Assembly: GCF_000499845.2 (NCBI RefSeq)
Contig: NC_023750.2
Coordinates: 28,941,652 to 29,005,651 of the forward strand
From: Phaseolus vulgaris
Taxonomy: Eukaryota > Streptophyta > Magnoliopsida > Fabales > Fabaceae
Direction of reading: 5' to 3'
DNA length: 64,000 bases
A model generated the notes under the pieces. The model ran no database searches and was not told where the DNA came from. It saw only the letters and a program-made list of their open reading frames with translations. The position numbers were made by a program, and so were the translations under genes. Shown here in pieces: positions 22,103 to 34,017 of this stretch (the first letter of the stretch is position 1; each line of letters begins with the position of its first letter).

Positions 22103-23955
22103 TCCCTTCACAAGTTGGGAAACAAATATTGATGAGACCCAACTTGGAACAAATACTCTTGAAAGATTGAAGACTTAAAACTTTGGTATAAATGTCAACC
22201 AGTTGCTCTATGGTGGAAATGGAAAACAAATAGATGGAACTCTTCTTCAATTTTTCCTTGACAACGTGACAATATATTTGTATGTGTTTTATACGCTTGT
22301 GAAAAATTGAATTTGCTGCAATGTATCTTGTTTGGGGAGTCATTGTCATAGTATAAAAGACATGTTTGCTCAAAATGACCTTTGAAATCTTGAAGAAGAT
22401 AAGTTAGCCATTGAATTTCACATGTAACAATGGTCATTGCCCAATATTCAGCTTCATAAGAACTCTTTGATATTGTTCCTTGCTTATTTGATTTCTAGGA
22501 TATGAGAGAATTTCCAAGGTACACACTAAAACTAGTCACTGATTGTCTTGAATCACTCCAGGTGCCCCAATCACTATCACAAAAGGCTTTTAGATGAACA
22601 AGACTGTTGTTACTTCTATACCAAGAAAATGTCTTAACTTCCCAAGATCTTTAATCTTGAATGTCTGATTCAAAGCTTGTTTGATTCGAGCAATATCTTC
22701 TTTATCATTTCCTACCAATATTGTATCATCCACATACACCAATAATGTTGTAAAAGATCCTTCAAAAGAATTAATGAACAAGGAATGATCATTCATAGAT
22801 TAAGAATATCACACAGAAAGCAAAAATGATGACAGTTTGGAAAACCACTCTCTGTTGGCTTGCTTAAGACCGTATAAAGCATTTTTTAATTTACAAAATT
22901 ATCGTGGTTGAATAGAAGTCAATCCAGGAGGAACAACCATGTATACATCTTCTTTCAAATCTCCATGTAATGTCTAACTTTCAATAGATAGAAGCTAGAG
23001 AAAGAAACAACCTTATAATGGTCATCTTTACTACTGGAGAGAAAGTACCAAGGTAGTCAATGCCTTTTGTTTATGTGTAGCTTTGCCACTAATGTTGCTT
23101 TATACCTTTCAACTATCCCATTAGCCTTATATTTTATTTTGAATACCTATTTGCAACCTATGGCAGCTTTGTCCTTAGGCAAAAAAGAAATCTCCCAAGT
23201 TTGATTTGACTCTAAAGCAGATATCTTACATTATATAGCTTTTCTCCAAAAGTCATGTTTCACGACTTTAGAATAAATGTTTGATTCAACATGTGAAGAA
23301 AGAAACATAAAAAAATATGAGTAAGGTGATAAATGGTTACAAAAAACAAATTGCAAAGTATATTCAACTCTTGAAAATGTATTGGAAACATTAAGATTAC
23401 AATAATAATCCTTTAGATACTCAGGTAGTTATTTTATTCTTGTACTTATTGGACTGACTGATTTGATTCAAAATTTTGTTCTATGTCATGATCTTCAATG
23501 AGGTTTTGGTTTATAAGAGAACAAACTTCTAGAATCTCAATGTTTGATTAATAGTTATTATTACTATTATTTTCAACATTATCAAAAGGTGCAAGAATGA
23601 CTTGTGATGGCTGACTCAAAATAGGTTGATCTTCAGGAAAACAAACTTTGAAAATTTCTCTTGATTGAATATTCAACAAAACATATCCTCTTGTCCCCCT
23701 TTCAAAACCAATAAAAACACATTTTGATGCCATTGGATCAAATTTTCTTCTATTTTTTGACAAAGTGCTAGCATAACATAAAGATCGAAATACGTTTAAT
23801 ATATTAAAATTTGTTGCAATTTTGTAAAGCATTTCATGAGAAGAAAAATAGTTTAAAACAAGTGTGGGAAGCATGTTTATAATATGTGCAACATGTATCA
23901 CATGATATGACCAATAAATTTTGGGTAAATGAGATTGTATCATGAGAGCTCTTAT
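22103..23955 (-). pseudogene. C1 pol: integrase C-terminal half, RT and RNase H
   Basis: Read on the minus strand from 23950 down. The integrase catalytic end and C-terminal Copia domain are in the 23548 frame (visible SHLPKIYWSY and FDPMASKCVFIGFERG). A degraded RT N-terminal half at about 22800-23450 has many stops. The RT active-site block LLVYVDDTILVGND is at about 22700-22745, and RNase H (TCEIQWLTYLLQDFK) at about 22370-22430. The RT YVDD tetrad is intact, but multiple frameshifts and stops make the gene dead. It is truncated at 23955 by the solo LTR and resumes at 25104. Confidence 0.85.
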
Positions 23956-25098
23956 TGTTGAATCAAGTGTGTTCAAGCTTTGAAGAATCCAAACCCTTTG
24001 TGTTTGATGGAAGGCTGAAGGTGCTTGCTGTTGCTGATGTGTATTATAATAGGATCTGGGGTAGATTATTTGTGTTAATCCACTCCTGATTGAATCCAAA
24101 GCTTAAGCATTCACAAACCTTTTTAATTGAAAGTGTTTTTCAAACTAAGTGAAAAACAACCTGTTGTTTTGTCGAAACAACCAATTGTTTTATACTTAGG
24201 TGTTTTGAGAAAGGTTGAAAACTGTTTTTGATGGTTAATTTGCTGTCAAACCAAAACAACCGATTGATTCGAGCATTCAACCGATTGTTTGTTTTGGGAC
24301 CATAACAGAAAACTGTTTTGTGCTTTGACTAACCTTTAAATGATTTTATAACTGAATATACTCCAATTTTAAATGCTTTGACCAGTCTTTGTAAGCAATA
24401 AATAGTTTGTTAAGCTTTTGTAACAAACAACTAAGATTAAATCATAGAAAAATAGATTTGATTTTTTCACTAATTTTGCTTTTGAAGAGTTGAAAGATTG
24501 CTTTGAGATTGCTTTGATCAAGAGAGAGTGGAATAGGATTTTTATCTTGTATTGATTTCATATAATTCTGTAACAAGTGTAATCCTTCTGTACTTTGTGT
24601 AAACTCTATTGTGTAAGGCTGAGAAGTGTTGTGTGTTCTTGAGGTTGTCAAGATCAGCATTCTTAGTGGTGTATGTGCTGAGCCAAAGGAAGTGTGTGTC
24701 TTGAGGGGATCAAGGTCACTTCTTTGGTGGTGTGTGTAAGTAATCTAGGTTTGATTGCTTAGTGGATTCCCCAGTGGTTTCTGGGAAGACTGGATGTAGC
24801 TCTTGGTTTAAGAGTGAACCAGTATAAACTATGTATAAACTATGTATAACCAGTAGTGGATCTCTCTATCCCTTAAACTCTTTAATTTCAGTTTGTATTT
24901 TTTCAACTGGTATAAACAGTCGAGTGTTTCTGCGAAACAACCGATTGTTTTTCTGGTGCGGTATTGAATTGTTTTGTGTTTTTGGCTAAACTGAATTCTG
25001 AATCAAGTTTTCTCAAAGGAATTTCATTCTAGACTAAAAAGTTTGCAAAAAACCTCTTTAAACCATTCACCCCCCTCTAGTTTAAAGCCATACATTTT
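23956..25098 (+). mobile_element. Solo LTR of a Sirevirus-like Copia family, inside C1 integrase
   Basis: 1,143 bp starting TGTTGAATCAAG and ending TTTTAACA, clearly related along its length to the solo LTR at 37725-38833. It has the conserved ACCATTCACCCCCCTC near its 3' end and AACCGATT-type palindromes around 24160, 24260 and 24935. The flanks CTTAT (23951-23955) and GTTAC (25099-25103) match only 3 of 5, but counting one copy lets the C1 integrase frame read on, so they are accepted as an aged duplication. No internal element remains. Confidence 0.8.
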
Positions 25099-25103
25099 AA
25101 CAG

Positions 25104-25164
25104 TTACTACATCTAATAAATGACTATGTTTCCTTTCAACTATACTATTTTCTTGTGTAGTATT
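25104..25164 (-). pseudogene. C1 integrase, short middle fragment
   Basis: Sixty-one bases trapped between the solo LTR and S2. On the minus strand they encode SIVERKHSHLLDV, including the third catalytic acidic residue (Glu) of the integrase D,D,E triad. The fragment links the halves at 23955 and 34018. Confidence 0.8.
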
Positions 25165-26257
25165 TGTTGAAGATGGTTGCTGCCCCTTCAAGACATGTGT
25201 TTGATGAAGCCTTTTGTGTACATTTCATGTATAGTTATATTTGCTTTAAGAATGTCTTAGGTATAGGTTAGAGGTTGTTTAAGAGTAGGCGTTTTGCTGG
25301 GTAACTCACCTTTTAACCCCTGACCATGTGATAAGATCAAACACAAATTTTCTGAAACTATTTTTCACATGTTTTGCAAAAACACCCTTACTGCATAAAA
25401 ATAAATCTGTTTTTGAAAGATTTCAAAAATCAAAAGTGTGCTTGTTCTTGTTTGGTTCCAAGCCTTGGTGAGAGGTGCTGCTACTATGTGAGCAATCTGT
25501 TCTACTGGTCTAAGGCAAATTTCTGCATCCTCTATCAGGTGTATTCGTTTCATAGTTCTTTTCTTGTAAAATTGTGATTGTAAACTCTTCTTGATAGGGT
25601 TTCTTGAAGAGTGTGTGTGCTGAAATAGGGTTTTTCAGCAAGTGTGTCAAGTTTCTTGTAGGGTTCAAGAACAGTGGATGTGTAAGTGTGTTTGGTACGT
25701 TTTGTTTAGTGGGTTTCACCTTGGATTAGGTGAGACTGGATGTAGCTCATTTGAGTGAACCAGTATAACTGTTGTGTGTTCATTTCTCTTCATCCATGCA
25801 CTCGAATTCTTGTTTATCTGCTAATCTACCAGAAATTGAATCTGTTCAATTAAAAATAAATTTGTTCTTTCTGGGCTTGTTCATACAATTCTTATTTTCT
25901 GGAAAATCAGTTTGGTTCTGTGAAGAAGATATATGATCTGTTAAACACAACTGGAACAGGTTGATTGTGATAGGTTACCCAATTGATTGTCAAGCTAATA
26001 ATTGAACCTTAATCACTTGCTTAAAAATTGAAGGTCACTGTTTGTGTGTGTGTGGCTTGCAAATTAATCTGCATATCCTCAAGAATAACTTGGCTGATAC
26101 AAACATTTTCAAACATAAACAATGTCAAAATAAATCTATTCATTGCCAAATAAATCGATTTATTTTCTGTGTACTATGATAAAATCTGATTCTGCACGAA
26201 AGTTTTAAAAGGTCAATTCACCCACCCTCTTGAATTTTGACACTGTTGAACCCAACA
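25165..26257 (+). repeat. S2 5' LTR, internally deleted
   Basis: 1,093 bp against about 1,509 bp for the 3' copy. About 480 bp present at 32757-33240 are missing here after AAAATAAATCTGTT. Conversely, about 115 bp around 25915-26030 are missing from the 3' copy. Confidence 0.85.
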
Positions 26258-26259
26258 TT

Positions 26260-26272
26260 TGGTATCAAAAGC
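26260..26272 (+). promoter_or_regulatory. S2 primer binding site
   Basis: TGGTATCAAAAGC, two bases after the 5' LTR, matches the initiator-Met tRNA site of plant Copia elements with one change. Confidence 0.8.
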
Positions 26273-26307
26273 TAGGACTTGTATTTTAATCAAGTTTGTT
26301 TGCAATA

Positions 26308-27972
26308 ATGTCTGAGCTTAAAGTGCTTTTTGCTGAGGGATCTTCTGTTAGTAGACCACCTATGTTCAATGGAATGAATTATGCCTTTTGGAAAATTAGA
26401 ATGAAAATTTTCATGGAATCTATTGACTCGTTTATTTGGGAGGCTGTGGTCTATGGACCCTATGTGTCAATGCAGGTGGTTAAGGATGAAGAAGTGGTAA
26501 AGGCAAGATCTGAATGGAATGAGACCGAAAGGAAGAAGGCTGAATATGATCTTGTGGCCAAGAACATCATAACCTCATCATTAACAATGGATGAGTTTTT
26601 CAGGATATCCCAATGCAGTTCAGCTAAGGAGATGTGGGAGGTCTTGGAAGTCACTCACGAGGGTATTGAAGATGTGAAGAGGTCAAGAAAACATTCTCTC
26701 ATCCAAAAATATGAATTGTTTAGAATGCAACCCGAGGAGAGCATTGCTGATGTGCAGAAAAGGTTCACTCATATTGTGAATCACCTTACAGGTTTGGGAA
26801 AGGAATTTGACAGAGAGGAACTCAACATAAAAGTGTTGAAGTGCCTCGATAGAAGATGGCAACCCAAGGTGACTGCCATATCAGAAAGTCGTGATTTGTC
26901 AAAGCTGTCAACTGCTGCACTCTTTGGGAAATTAATGGAGCATGAGCTGGAGCTCAAGAGACTCAAAGAGCAGGAAACAGTGGAAAGAAAACCCAAAAGA
27001 CTTGCACTGAAAGCAAGTAAGCAGAATGAGATCAATAAGGAAAAAGAAGATGTTGAACATGATGATGCAATCAGCCTATTTACAAAGAGATTTAGCAGAT
27101 TCCTGAAGAAGAAAAGCAGAGATAGGAACCAGCAGAAAAGAAGGTATCCTAAACCTAATGACTCAAATTCCTCTAACTATACTTGCTTTGGCTGTGGCAA
27201 AACATGGCACATCAAAATGGATTGTCCAAACAATCAATCAAAGGACAAATCTGCCAGCAAGAAGGTTGAAAGGAGCAAGGGGAGAAGAGCTTACATTTCA
27301 TGGGAAGAGAATGAAGTATCTTCAACCAGCAGCTCTTCAACTGAGAGTGAGGAAAACAATCTGTGCTTCATGGTGAAAGATGAAGGGTTAATCTCTGATT
27401 CAGTAAGTGATTTCTCTATGGAATCTGATAACTATGATCAATTGCTTGCTGCTTTCAAGGAAACACATGATGAAGCAAATAGGCTAGCTGTAATATGCAG
27501 TAAGTTGCAAAAGGTAAATAATGTGCTTGCACTTAAAGTAGAAACACTTGAGGAAGAACTGCATAAGGCCAAAACAGATTTGGTAAGCCTTGAACTAACA
27601 TGCTTGCATGCCTGTATTAAAACCTGTGAAAACTGCAAAAAATTGGAAAAACAAGTGGAGTATTTGCTAAAAACCCTTTCCAATTTCACCAAGGGAAGAG
27701 AGAACCTTGAGTCTCTCCTTGGCTCACAGAATGTTGTTTTCAATAAGAATGGTATTGGTTATAACCCTGGAAGTGTAACCAATGTCAAAAAGCTTTCAAG
27801 TGTTTTTGTTCCAGCAAAATCAGGTTTTTCAGCTTTTAATAGTGGCAAAAAGGCATCTCATGTAACCTATTTTTACTGCTTGAAATCTGGTCATATCTCT
27901 AGGTCATGCATTGCTAGAAAGCATCTTGTTCCTAAGAATTTAGCAAAATGGCTACCAAAGGGAAGGTTTTAA
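26308..27972 (+). CDS. S2 gag (554 aa, intact frame)
   Basis: Nucleocapsid/capsid protein of the S2 retrotransposon. ATG 26308 is the first Met of the frame and matches the start region of E1 gag. Domains in order: the UBN2-type capsid domain (GMNYAFWKIRMKIF near residue 25, then CSSAKEMWEVL, CLDRRWQPKVTAISE); a basic stretch; zinc knuckle CFGCGKTWHIKMDC (C-x2-C-x4-H-x4-C); a Ser/Glu-rich linker; a coiled coil (about residues 375-475, leucine heptads); a GRENLESLLGSQ block; and a second knuckle CLKSGHISRSC with its first Cys replaced (reads YFYC). The coiled-coil extension is a Sirevirus trait. The frame is uninterrupted although pol is not, so particle protein could still be made. Pol follows 61 bases later in another frame. 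Confidence 0.85.
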   Translation: MSELKVLFAEGSSVSRPPMFNGMNYAFWKIRMKIFMESIDSFIWEAVVYGPYVSMQVVKDEEVVKARSEWNETERKKAEYDLVAKNIITSSLTMDEFFRISQCSSAKEMWEVLEVTHEGIEDVKRSRKHSLIQKYELFRMQPEESIADVQKRFTHIVNHLTGLGKEFDREELNIKVLKCLDRRWQPKVTAISESRDLSKLSTAALFGKLMEHELELKRLKEQETVERKPKRLALKASKQNEINKEKEDVEHDDAISLFTKRFSRFLKKKSRDRNQQKRRYPKPNDSNSSNYTCFGCGKTWHIKMDCPNNQSKDKSASKKVERSKGRRAYISWEENEVSSTSSSSTESEENNLCFMVKDEGLISDSVSDFSMESDNYDQLLAAFKETHDEANRLAVICSKLQKVNNVLALKVETLEEELHKAKTDLVSLELTCLHACIKTCENCKKLEKQVEYLLKTLSNFTKGRENLESLLGSQNVVFNKNGIGYNPGSVTNVKKLSSVFVPAKSGFSAFNSGKKASHVTYFYCLKSGHISRSCIARKHLVPKNLAKWLPKGRF

Positions 27973-28033
27973 TCTGTGCTCCACCCTATACTGAAAATGG
28001 TACCATTTGTATCATCTTTGTTCTGTTTTGCAG

Positions 28034-31000
28034 AAAGGCAGCAAGAAAAATCAATGGTACTTGGATAGTGGTTGTTCCAAACATATTACTGGAGATCTTA
28101 CAAAATTCACTAGCTTGAAGCTCAAAGCAGAGGGACATGTAACCTATGGTGATATTAACTGAGGAAGGATTTTGTGCAGAGGCACTGTTGGAACAGGGAA
28201 TTCAACCACTATTGAGAATGTGCTTTATATAGAAGGACTTAAGCATAGTCTTCTCAGTATCAGTCAACTTTGTGACAAAGGATACAAGGTGAACTTCAAG
28301 TCAAAGGGCTGCACAATCTCAAGTGACTCCTCTGGTAAGGTGTTGTTTACTGGTAAGAGAGTGAATAACATATACATCTTGGATATCATGGAAAATATCT
28401 CTTCAAATGAGTGTTTACTGTATAGAAGTGATGAGTCTTGGCTGTGGCACAAGAGGTTAGCTCACATACACACTAATCACTTAAATAAACTGAAATCTAA
28501 AGATCTTGTTTCTGGTTTACTTAACATTAAATTTCAGGATAACAGGCTCTGTGATGCTTGTGTGAAAGGTAAACAAATCAGATCCTCTTTCAATTCAAAA
28601 GACATTGTTTCTACAAAAAAATCCATTGGATGTATTGCATATGGACTTATTTGGACCCTCTAGAGTTGTTGGCTTAGTTGGAAATTTGTATGCTTTAGTT
28701 GTTGTGGATGACTACTCTAGATTTACATGGACTTTGTTTCTTGCACATAAAAATGATGCTTACAATGCTTTTAAGAAATTAGCAAAGGTTCTGCAGAATG
28801 AAAATGGTTGCTGCATAAAATCAATTCGAAGTGATCATGGGGAGAGTTTCATAATGCTAGATTTGAGAGGTTCTGTGAGAAGCATGGGATATATCACATA
28901 CCTTTTCAGCCCCTAGGACTCCCCAACAAAACGGTGTAGTTGAAAGGAAAAACAGATCATTAGAGGAACTAGCTAGAACTATGTTAAATGAATCTAAGCT
29001 TCCTAAGTATTTTTGGGAAGATGTAGTCTATACTACAACTTATGTGTTAAATAGAACCTTAATTAGACCCATTCTTAAGAAAACTCCATATGAATTGTAT
29101 AAGGGCAGAAAACCTAGTGTGAGTCACCTTAGAGTGTTTTGGGTGTAAATGCTTTGTATTGAATAATGGCAAAGAAAATCTAGGTAAGTTTGATGCTAAA
29201 TCTGATGAAGGTGTGCACATTGGTTATGCCTTGAATGGTCATGCATATAAAGTCTTCAATAAAAGGTTGCTCATAGTAGAGAATCAATGCATGTTGTATT
29301 TGATGAAGCTGATCATAGCATATCTAAAACTGCTGTTGATGACCTTGACTGTAATGAATTTAAATATGTTTTAAATCAAAATGAATCGATTCATATTGAT
29401 ACTACTGATACACATGCTATGCAAGAACCTACTGTGTCTGCAGGTTTGCCAAAAGAATGGAAAACCCCGAGAGACCTAACCCTTGATAATGTCTTTGGGA
29501 ACATTGAGAAAGGAGTGTCAACTAGAAAATCCTTGAATAACTTTTGTGAAACAATGGCCTTTGTATCTCAAGTGGAACCTAAAAAGCTAAATGAAGCCCT
29601 CAAGGACAACAACTGGATTCTGGCCATGCAAGAGGAACTGAATCAATTTTCTCTTAATGAGGTCTAGAATCTTGTTCCTAGAATACCTGAGATGAATATA
29701 ATTGGAACAAAATGGGTATTCAGAAACAAGATGGATGAGCATGGGGTGATTACCAGAAATAAGGCTAGGCTAGTGGCTAAAGGGTATAATCAAGAAGAAG
29801 GAATAGACTATGATGAGACATATGCACCAGTGGCTCGGCTAGAAGCTGTTAGATTGCTGCTTGCCTTCTCCTGCATCAAAGGGTTCAAGCTATTCCAAAT
29901 GGATGTGAATAGTGTCTTCTTGAATGGTTATATAAATGAAGAGGTATTCGTTTCATAGCCACCAGGTTTTGAAGACCATCAACATCCAGGACACGTTTTC
30001 AAACTGAAAAAGGCTCTCTATGGGCTCAAGCAAGCTCCTAGGCAATGGTATGAGAGGCTAAGTGATTTCCTCACCTCACAAGGCTATGACAAAGGCACAT
30101 CAGATAAGACCTTGTTCATTAAGAAGAAAGGAGATGACACAATTCTAGTACAAGTATATGTGGATGACATCATTTTTGGATCAAACAATGGAGATTTGTG
30201 TGAAACTTTTGTGGAAATCATGAAGAGTGAGTTTGAAATGTCAATGATGGGTGAGTTGAACTATTTTCTAGGTTTGCAGGTCAAACAACTCAAGGATGGC
30301 ATTTTCTTAAATGAAGCTAAGTATTGCAAAGATCTGCTGAGGAAATTTGAAATGGACAAGTGCAAACCAATCAGCACACCCTTCTCAACTAGCTGTCACT
30401 TGGATCATGATGAAGCTAGAATTTCTGTTGATGAAACCAAATACAAAGGACTCATAGGATCTCTATTGTATCTCACTGCCAGCAGGCCTGACATAATGTT
30501 TGCAGTGGGCATGTGTGCTCGGTTTCAATCTGCTCCTAAAGAATCACACTTCAATGCTGCCAAAAGGATTCTGAAATATTTACAAGGAACTAAAGAAGTT
30601 GGCTTGTGGTATCTAGGTAACATTTCATTGAGTTTAACTGGATATTATGATTCAGACTTTGCAGGTTGCAAAATTGATAGGAAGAGCACTAGTGGTACCT
30701 GTCACTTGCTTGGATCAAGCTTGATCTCATGGCAATGCAAAAAACAGGCATGTGTTGCTCTCTCCACTGCTGAAGCAGAGTACATTGCAATAGGGAGTTG
30801 CTGTGCTCAAACCATATGGCTAAGACAGCAATTGAATGACTTTGGTATCTTACTTACCCATATACCTTTGTTGTGTGATAACACAAGTGCAATCAACTTA
30901 ACCAAAAATCCTGTCATGCATTCAAGAACCAAACACATTGAAATTAGGCATCACTTTCTAAGGGAACACATATCTAATGGAACATGTGAGATTAAGTTCA

Positions 31001-31110
31001 TTGGTACAAATTTACAACTTGCAGATTTGTTCACAAAACCATTGGCTAAAGATAGGTTTAATTTTCTGCTTAATGAATTGGGAATTATAAATGTCAATTG
31101 TACCTCGTAG
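28034..31110 (+). pseudogene. S2 pol (protease, integrase, RT, RNase H), broken
   Basis: Copia-order polyprotein. The protease/pre-integrase start reads WYLDSGCSKHITGD. The GAG-pre-integrase finger reads WLWHKRLAHIH with CDAC. The integrase core has HMDLFGP, RSDHG and QQNGVVERK. The RT has GTKWVFRNK, ARLVAKGYNQEEGIDY, LYGLKQAPRQWY and YVDD at about 30160. RNase H has YDSDFAG and ALSTAEAEY, ending at a TAG after NVNCTS. Breaks: TGA 28160, frameshifts near 28610 and 28850, a stop near 29146, TAG near 29665 and TAG near 29956. The last 1 kb (30112-31110) is one clean frame. Catalytic residues of protease, RT and RNase H are still visible. Confidence 0.9.
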
Positions 31111-31516
31111 TGAAAAATTAAATCTGTTTATTTGCAATTAAATGTGTTTATTTTTGGTACTGATATGATTTGATGACTAGGAAAGAGAAATTCTGATCTT
31201 TGACTGATTGACTGACTTAGTGGGCATTAACCACTGTACCTTTGACGGTGTTGGTCATGGTTATGTAACCGATTTGATGCATTGGCTGCTCAATGAAGGT
31301 ATGGTATGTGTGCATCGTGACCCTAAATATTTGCTGCATATTTTCAAAGATTATCTGCACAATTTCAGAGCATAAAATCTTCGTGCATATCCATTCATAA
31401 CTGCTCCATCATCTCATTCATTTTACAATATAAGTCTGTGTGAAGAACTGCTACCCACATTGGTTGCCCATTTTCGGTTCTCACCATTTGAAACACAAGA
31501 GAATTCTGGTTCAATC

Positions 31517-32514
31517 ATGGCTTTTTCTTCAAGACAGAAAAAGAAAAATCAGGACAAGCAAAGCACCTTTCAAGGTGTGCTGGAAGGCTGGTTCGCTGGA
31601 GATGAAGAGGGTATCAATGCCTACATTCACGAAATGAGCAGAAAACAAATTAACATACCCAAAGTGTTGGATTTCAACTGGCTGAAATCAGAGAAATTGG
31701 CTTAAACAAGGTCTCCATTGAAGCACCAGAAATTGAAAAAGCTGCTGGAATTAACTGGTAATGTGTATCCTGATTTAGTTAAGGTGTTTTACACTAATCT
31801 AACCTTGGATGGAAAGAACATTGTTTTCTATGTGAAAGGGATCAAAATGAAGGTCATAAGTGATGTATGGAATTCAGTGGCTGAAATCAAGTATTCTGGT
31901 CTAAAGGTTGGTAAGGGAACACAAGTGGGATTCAGGAGTTCAACAAACTTCAATATTACAGAAGCTGTATAAGGACCCCTGCCCAGAGCATAAGCAGATT
32001 CCATGCAGGTCATTTGAACCTAACACCACGTCTTGTTGCCTACATTATAGCATGGCAGCTCATCCCAAGAGGTACAAATCATGCTGTTTTACATGAAGAG
32101 GATTTAATCCTTTTATACTGCATCATGAATCTGATCAAGGTTAACTAGGTGTATATCATCAATGAGCATATGCTGAAATCCAAAAGATTAATTGATTATC
32201 GCTTTCTTTATGCTATACTTGTTTCAAAATTGATTGACCACTTTGGCATTGACACTTCCAATGAGAGAAATGAAACCATCAAAGTTGTGAGTGAGATTGA
32301 AAACTCAATTCTCACAAAAATGGGATTTCATAAAGTGGAGGATAGCTGGGTGATTCTCAAAGGTAAGGATCCTCAAGAAGAACGTGGAGCCTCAAACCTC
32401 AACAATGAAGATGGAGATGAGGTTGTTCCCATGGAAGATGACACGGTTCAAGCTGCAGAACACTCATGTTATGTTATCAATCACTCCTACGGGCAAGAAC
32501 CATCTGCTGGTTGA
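31517..32514 (+). pseudogene. S2 third ORF, plant-transposon-protein-like, broken
   Basis: ATG 31517 opens a basic, Gln/Lys-rich N-terminus (MAFSSRQKKKNQDKQ). A TAA at 31703 and a stop at 31970 interrupt it, a frameshift and several stops follow, and the frame recovers at 32149-32514 with an acidic C-terminus. Shared blocks with E1 ORF3: KMKVISDVWNSVAEIKYSG, the EHM.KS.RL block, YAIL.SK, and ILTKMGFHKVE. Position between RNase H and 3' LTR is the same in both elements. The family resembles the putative plant transposon protein domain; its role in retrotransposition is unknown. An envelope-like name would not be justified, as no signal peptide or membrane segment is seen. Confidence 0.7.
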
Positions 32515-34017
32515 AGATGGTTGCTGCCCCTTCAAGACATGTGTTTGATGAAGTGTTTTGTGTACATTTCATGTATAGTTGTATTTGCTTTAAGAATGTC
32601 TTAGGTATAGGTTAGAGGTTGTTTAAGAGTAGGCTTTTTGCTGGGTAACTCACCTCTTAACCCCTGACCATGTGATAAGATCAAACACAAATTTTCTGAA
32701 ACTGTTTTTCACATGTTTTGCAAAAACACCTTTACTGCATAAAAATAAATCTGTTCTTTTCTAAATAAACAGATTCTTTTTTAAACTGATGCATTGACTA
32801 AGGCTTTTGAAAATCAGGTTTTGTGCATCAAGTATTTTAACTAAGTCTTCTCTCTTTCAAAACGACTGTGTTTCAATAGTTAAGTATTTTATGTTATCGT
32901 TTTGAAAAATAAATTTGTTCATCTGTAAATGAATAGATTCTTTTTATTCTGGTCCCATGTTTATCTTAAACGGTTTTTTCGTTTTGTTCCTGCACCAGAA
33001 TGGTTGACTGAGTCTCCTTCACATAACAAATTCTCTAACTGCTTTTGAAAATAAATTTGTTCATTTTATTTTCAATCTGTTCTTTTTATAACAGCTTTAA
33101 CTGTTTTTTGAAAATCTGTTATAAGTTGTTTTTCTATAAAAAGAAAACTTGTTCCTGCGTTTAGATAAGAATCATACATTTGAGAAAACAAGTTTTACAT
33201 CAGAGAATTAAGGATTTACAGAGAATTAGCATGTGTTCTTGAAAGATTTCAAAAATCAAAAGTGTGTTTGTTCTTGTTTGGTTCCAAGGCTTGGTGAGAG
33301 GTGCTGCTACTGTGTGAGCAATCTGTTCTACTGGTCTAAGGCAGATTTCTGCATCCTCTATCAGGTGTATTCGTTTCATATTTCTTTTCTTGTAAAAGTG
33401 TGATTGTAAACTCTTCTTGATAGGGTTTCTTGAAGAGTGTGTGTGCTGAAATAGGGTTTTTCAGCAAGTGTGCCAAGTTTCTTGTAGGGTTCAAGAACAG
33501 TGGCTGTGTAAGTGTGTTTGGTACATTTTGTTTAGTGGATTTCACCTTGGATTATGTGAGACTGGATGTAGCTCATTTGAGTGAACCAGTATAACTGTTG
33601 TGTGTTCATTTCTCTTCATCCCTGCACTCGAATTCTTGCTTATCTGCTAATCTGCCAGAAATTGAATCTGTTCAATTAAAAATAAATCTGTTCTTTCTGG
33701 GCTTGTTCATACAGTACTTATTTTCTGGAAAATCAGTTCACTTGCTTAAAAATTGAAGGTCACTGTTTTTGTTGTTCACTGATTTCTCTTTAAATATTAG
33801 TGTGTGTGGCTTGCAAATTAATCTGCATAACCTCAAGAATAACTTGGCTGATACAAACGTTTTCAAACATAAACAATGTCAAAATAAATCTATTCATTGC
33901 CAAATAAATCGATTTATTTTCTGTGTACTGTGATAAAATCTGATTCTGCGCGAAAGTTTTAAAAGGTCAATTCACCCCCCCCCCCCCTTTTGAACTTTGA
34001 CACTATTGAACCCAACA
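32509..34017 (+). repeat. S2 3' LTR
   Basis: About 1,509 bp. The first base pair reads GG where the 5' LTR has TG, so the start is uncertain by 1-2 bases. The segment absent from the 5' LTR carries repeated AAATAAATYTGTTC words. A run of 13 C bases (33975-33987) lies just inside the 3' end. Confidence 0.85.

Larger units (their letters stand above)
25165..34017 (+). mobile_element. S2: Sirevirus-like Copia element with gag, pol and third ORF
   Basis: An 8,853-bp insertion in C1. The LTRs start (T/G)GTTGAAGATGG and end CCCAACA; flanks GTATT (25160-25164) and ATATT (34018-34022) match at 4 of 5. The order is 5' LTR, initiator-Met-type primer site, intact gag (26308-27972), pol with several stops and frameshifts (28034-31110), a broken third ORF (31517-32514) and 3' LTR. 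The long coiled-coil gag with two zinc knuckles, long LTRs and an ORF after pol place it with Sireviruses. Gag may still be translatable; pol is not. Confidence 0.88.

Noticed and set aside
27973..28033. Intron between S2 gag and pol ending in TTCTGTTTTGCAG
   Set aside because: The acceptor-like word is conserved in E1, but the nearest donor before the gag stop (GT near 27967) would join gag to pol out of frame. Frameshifting or separate initiation is at least as likely.
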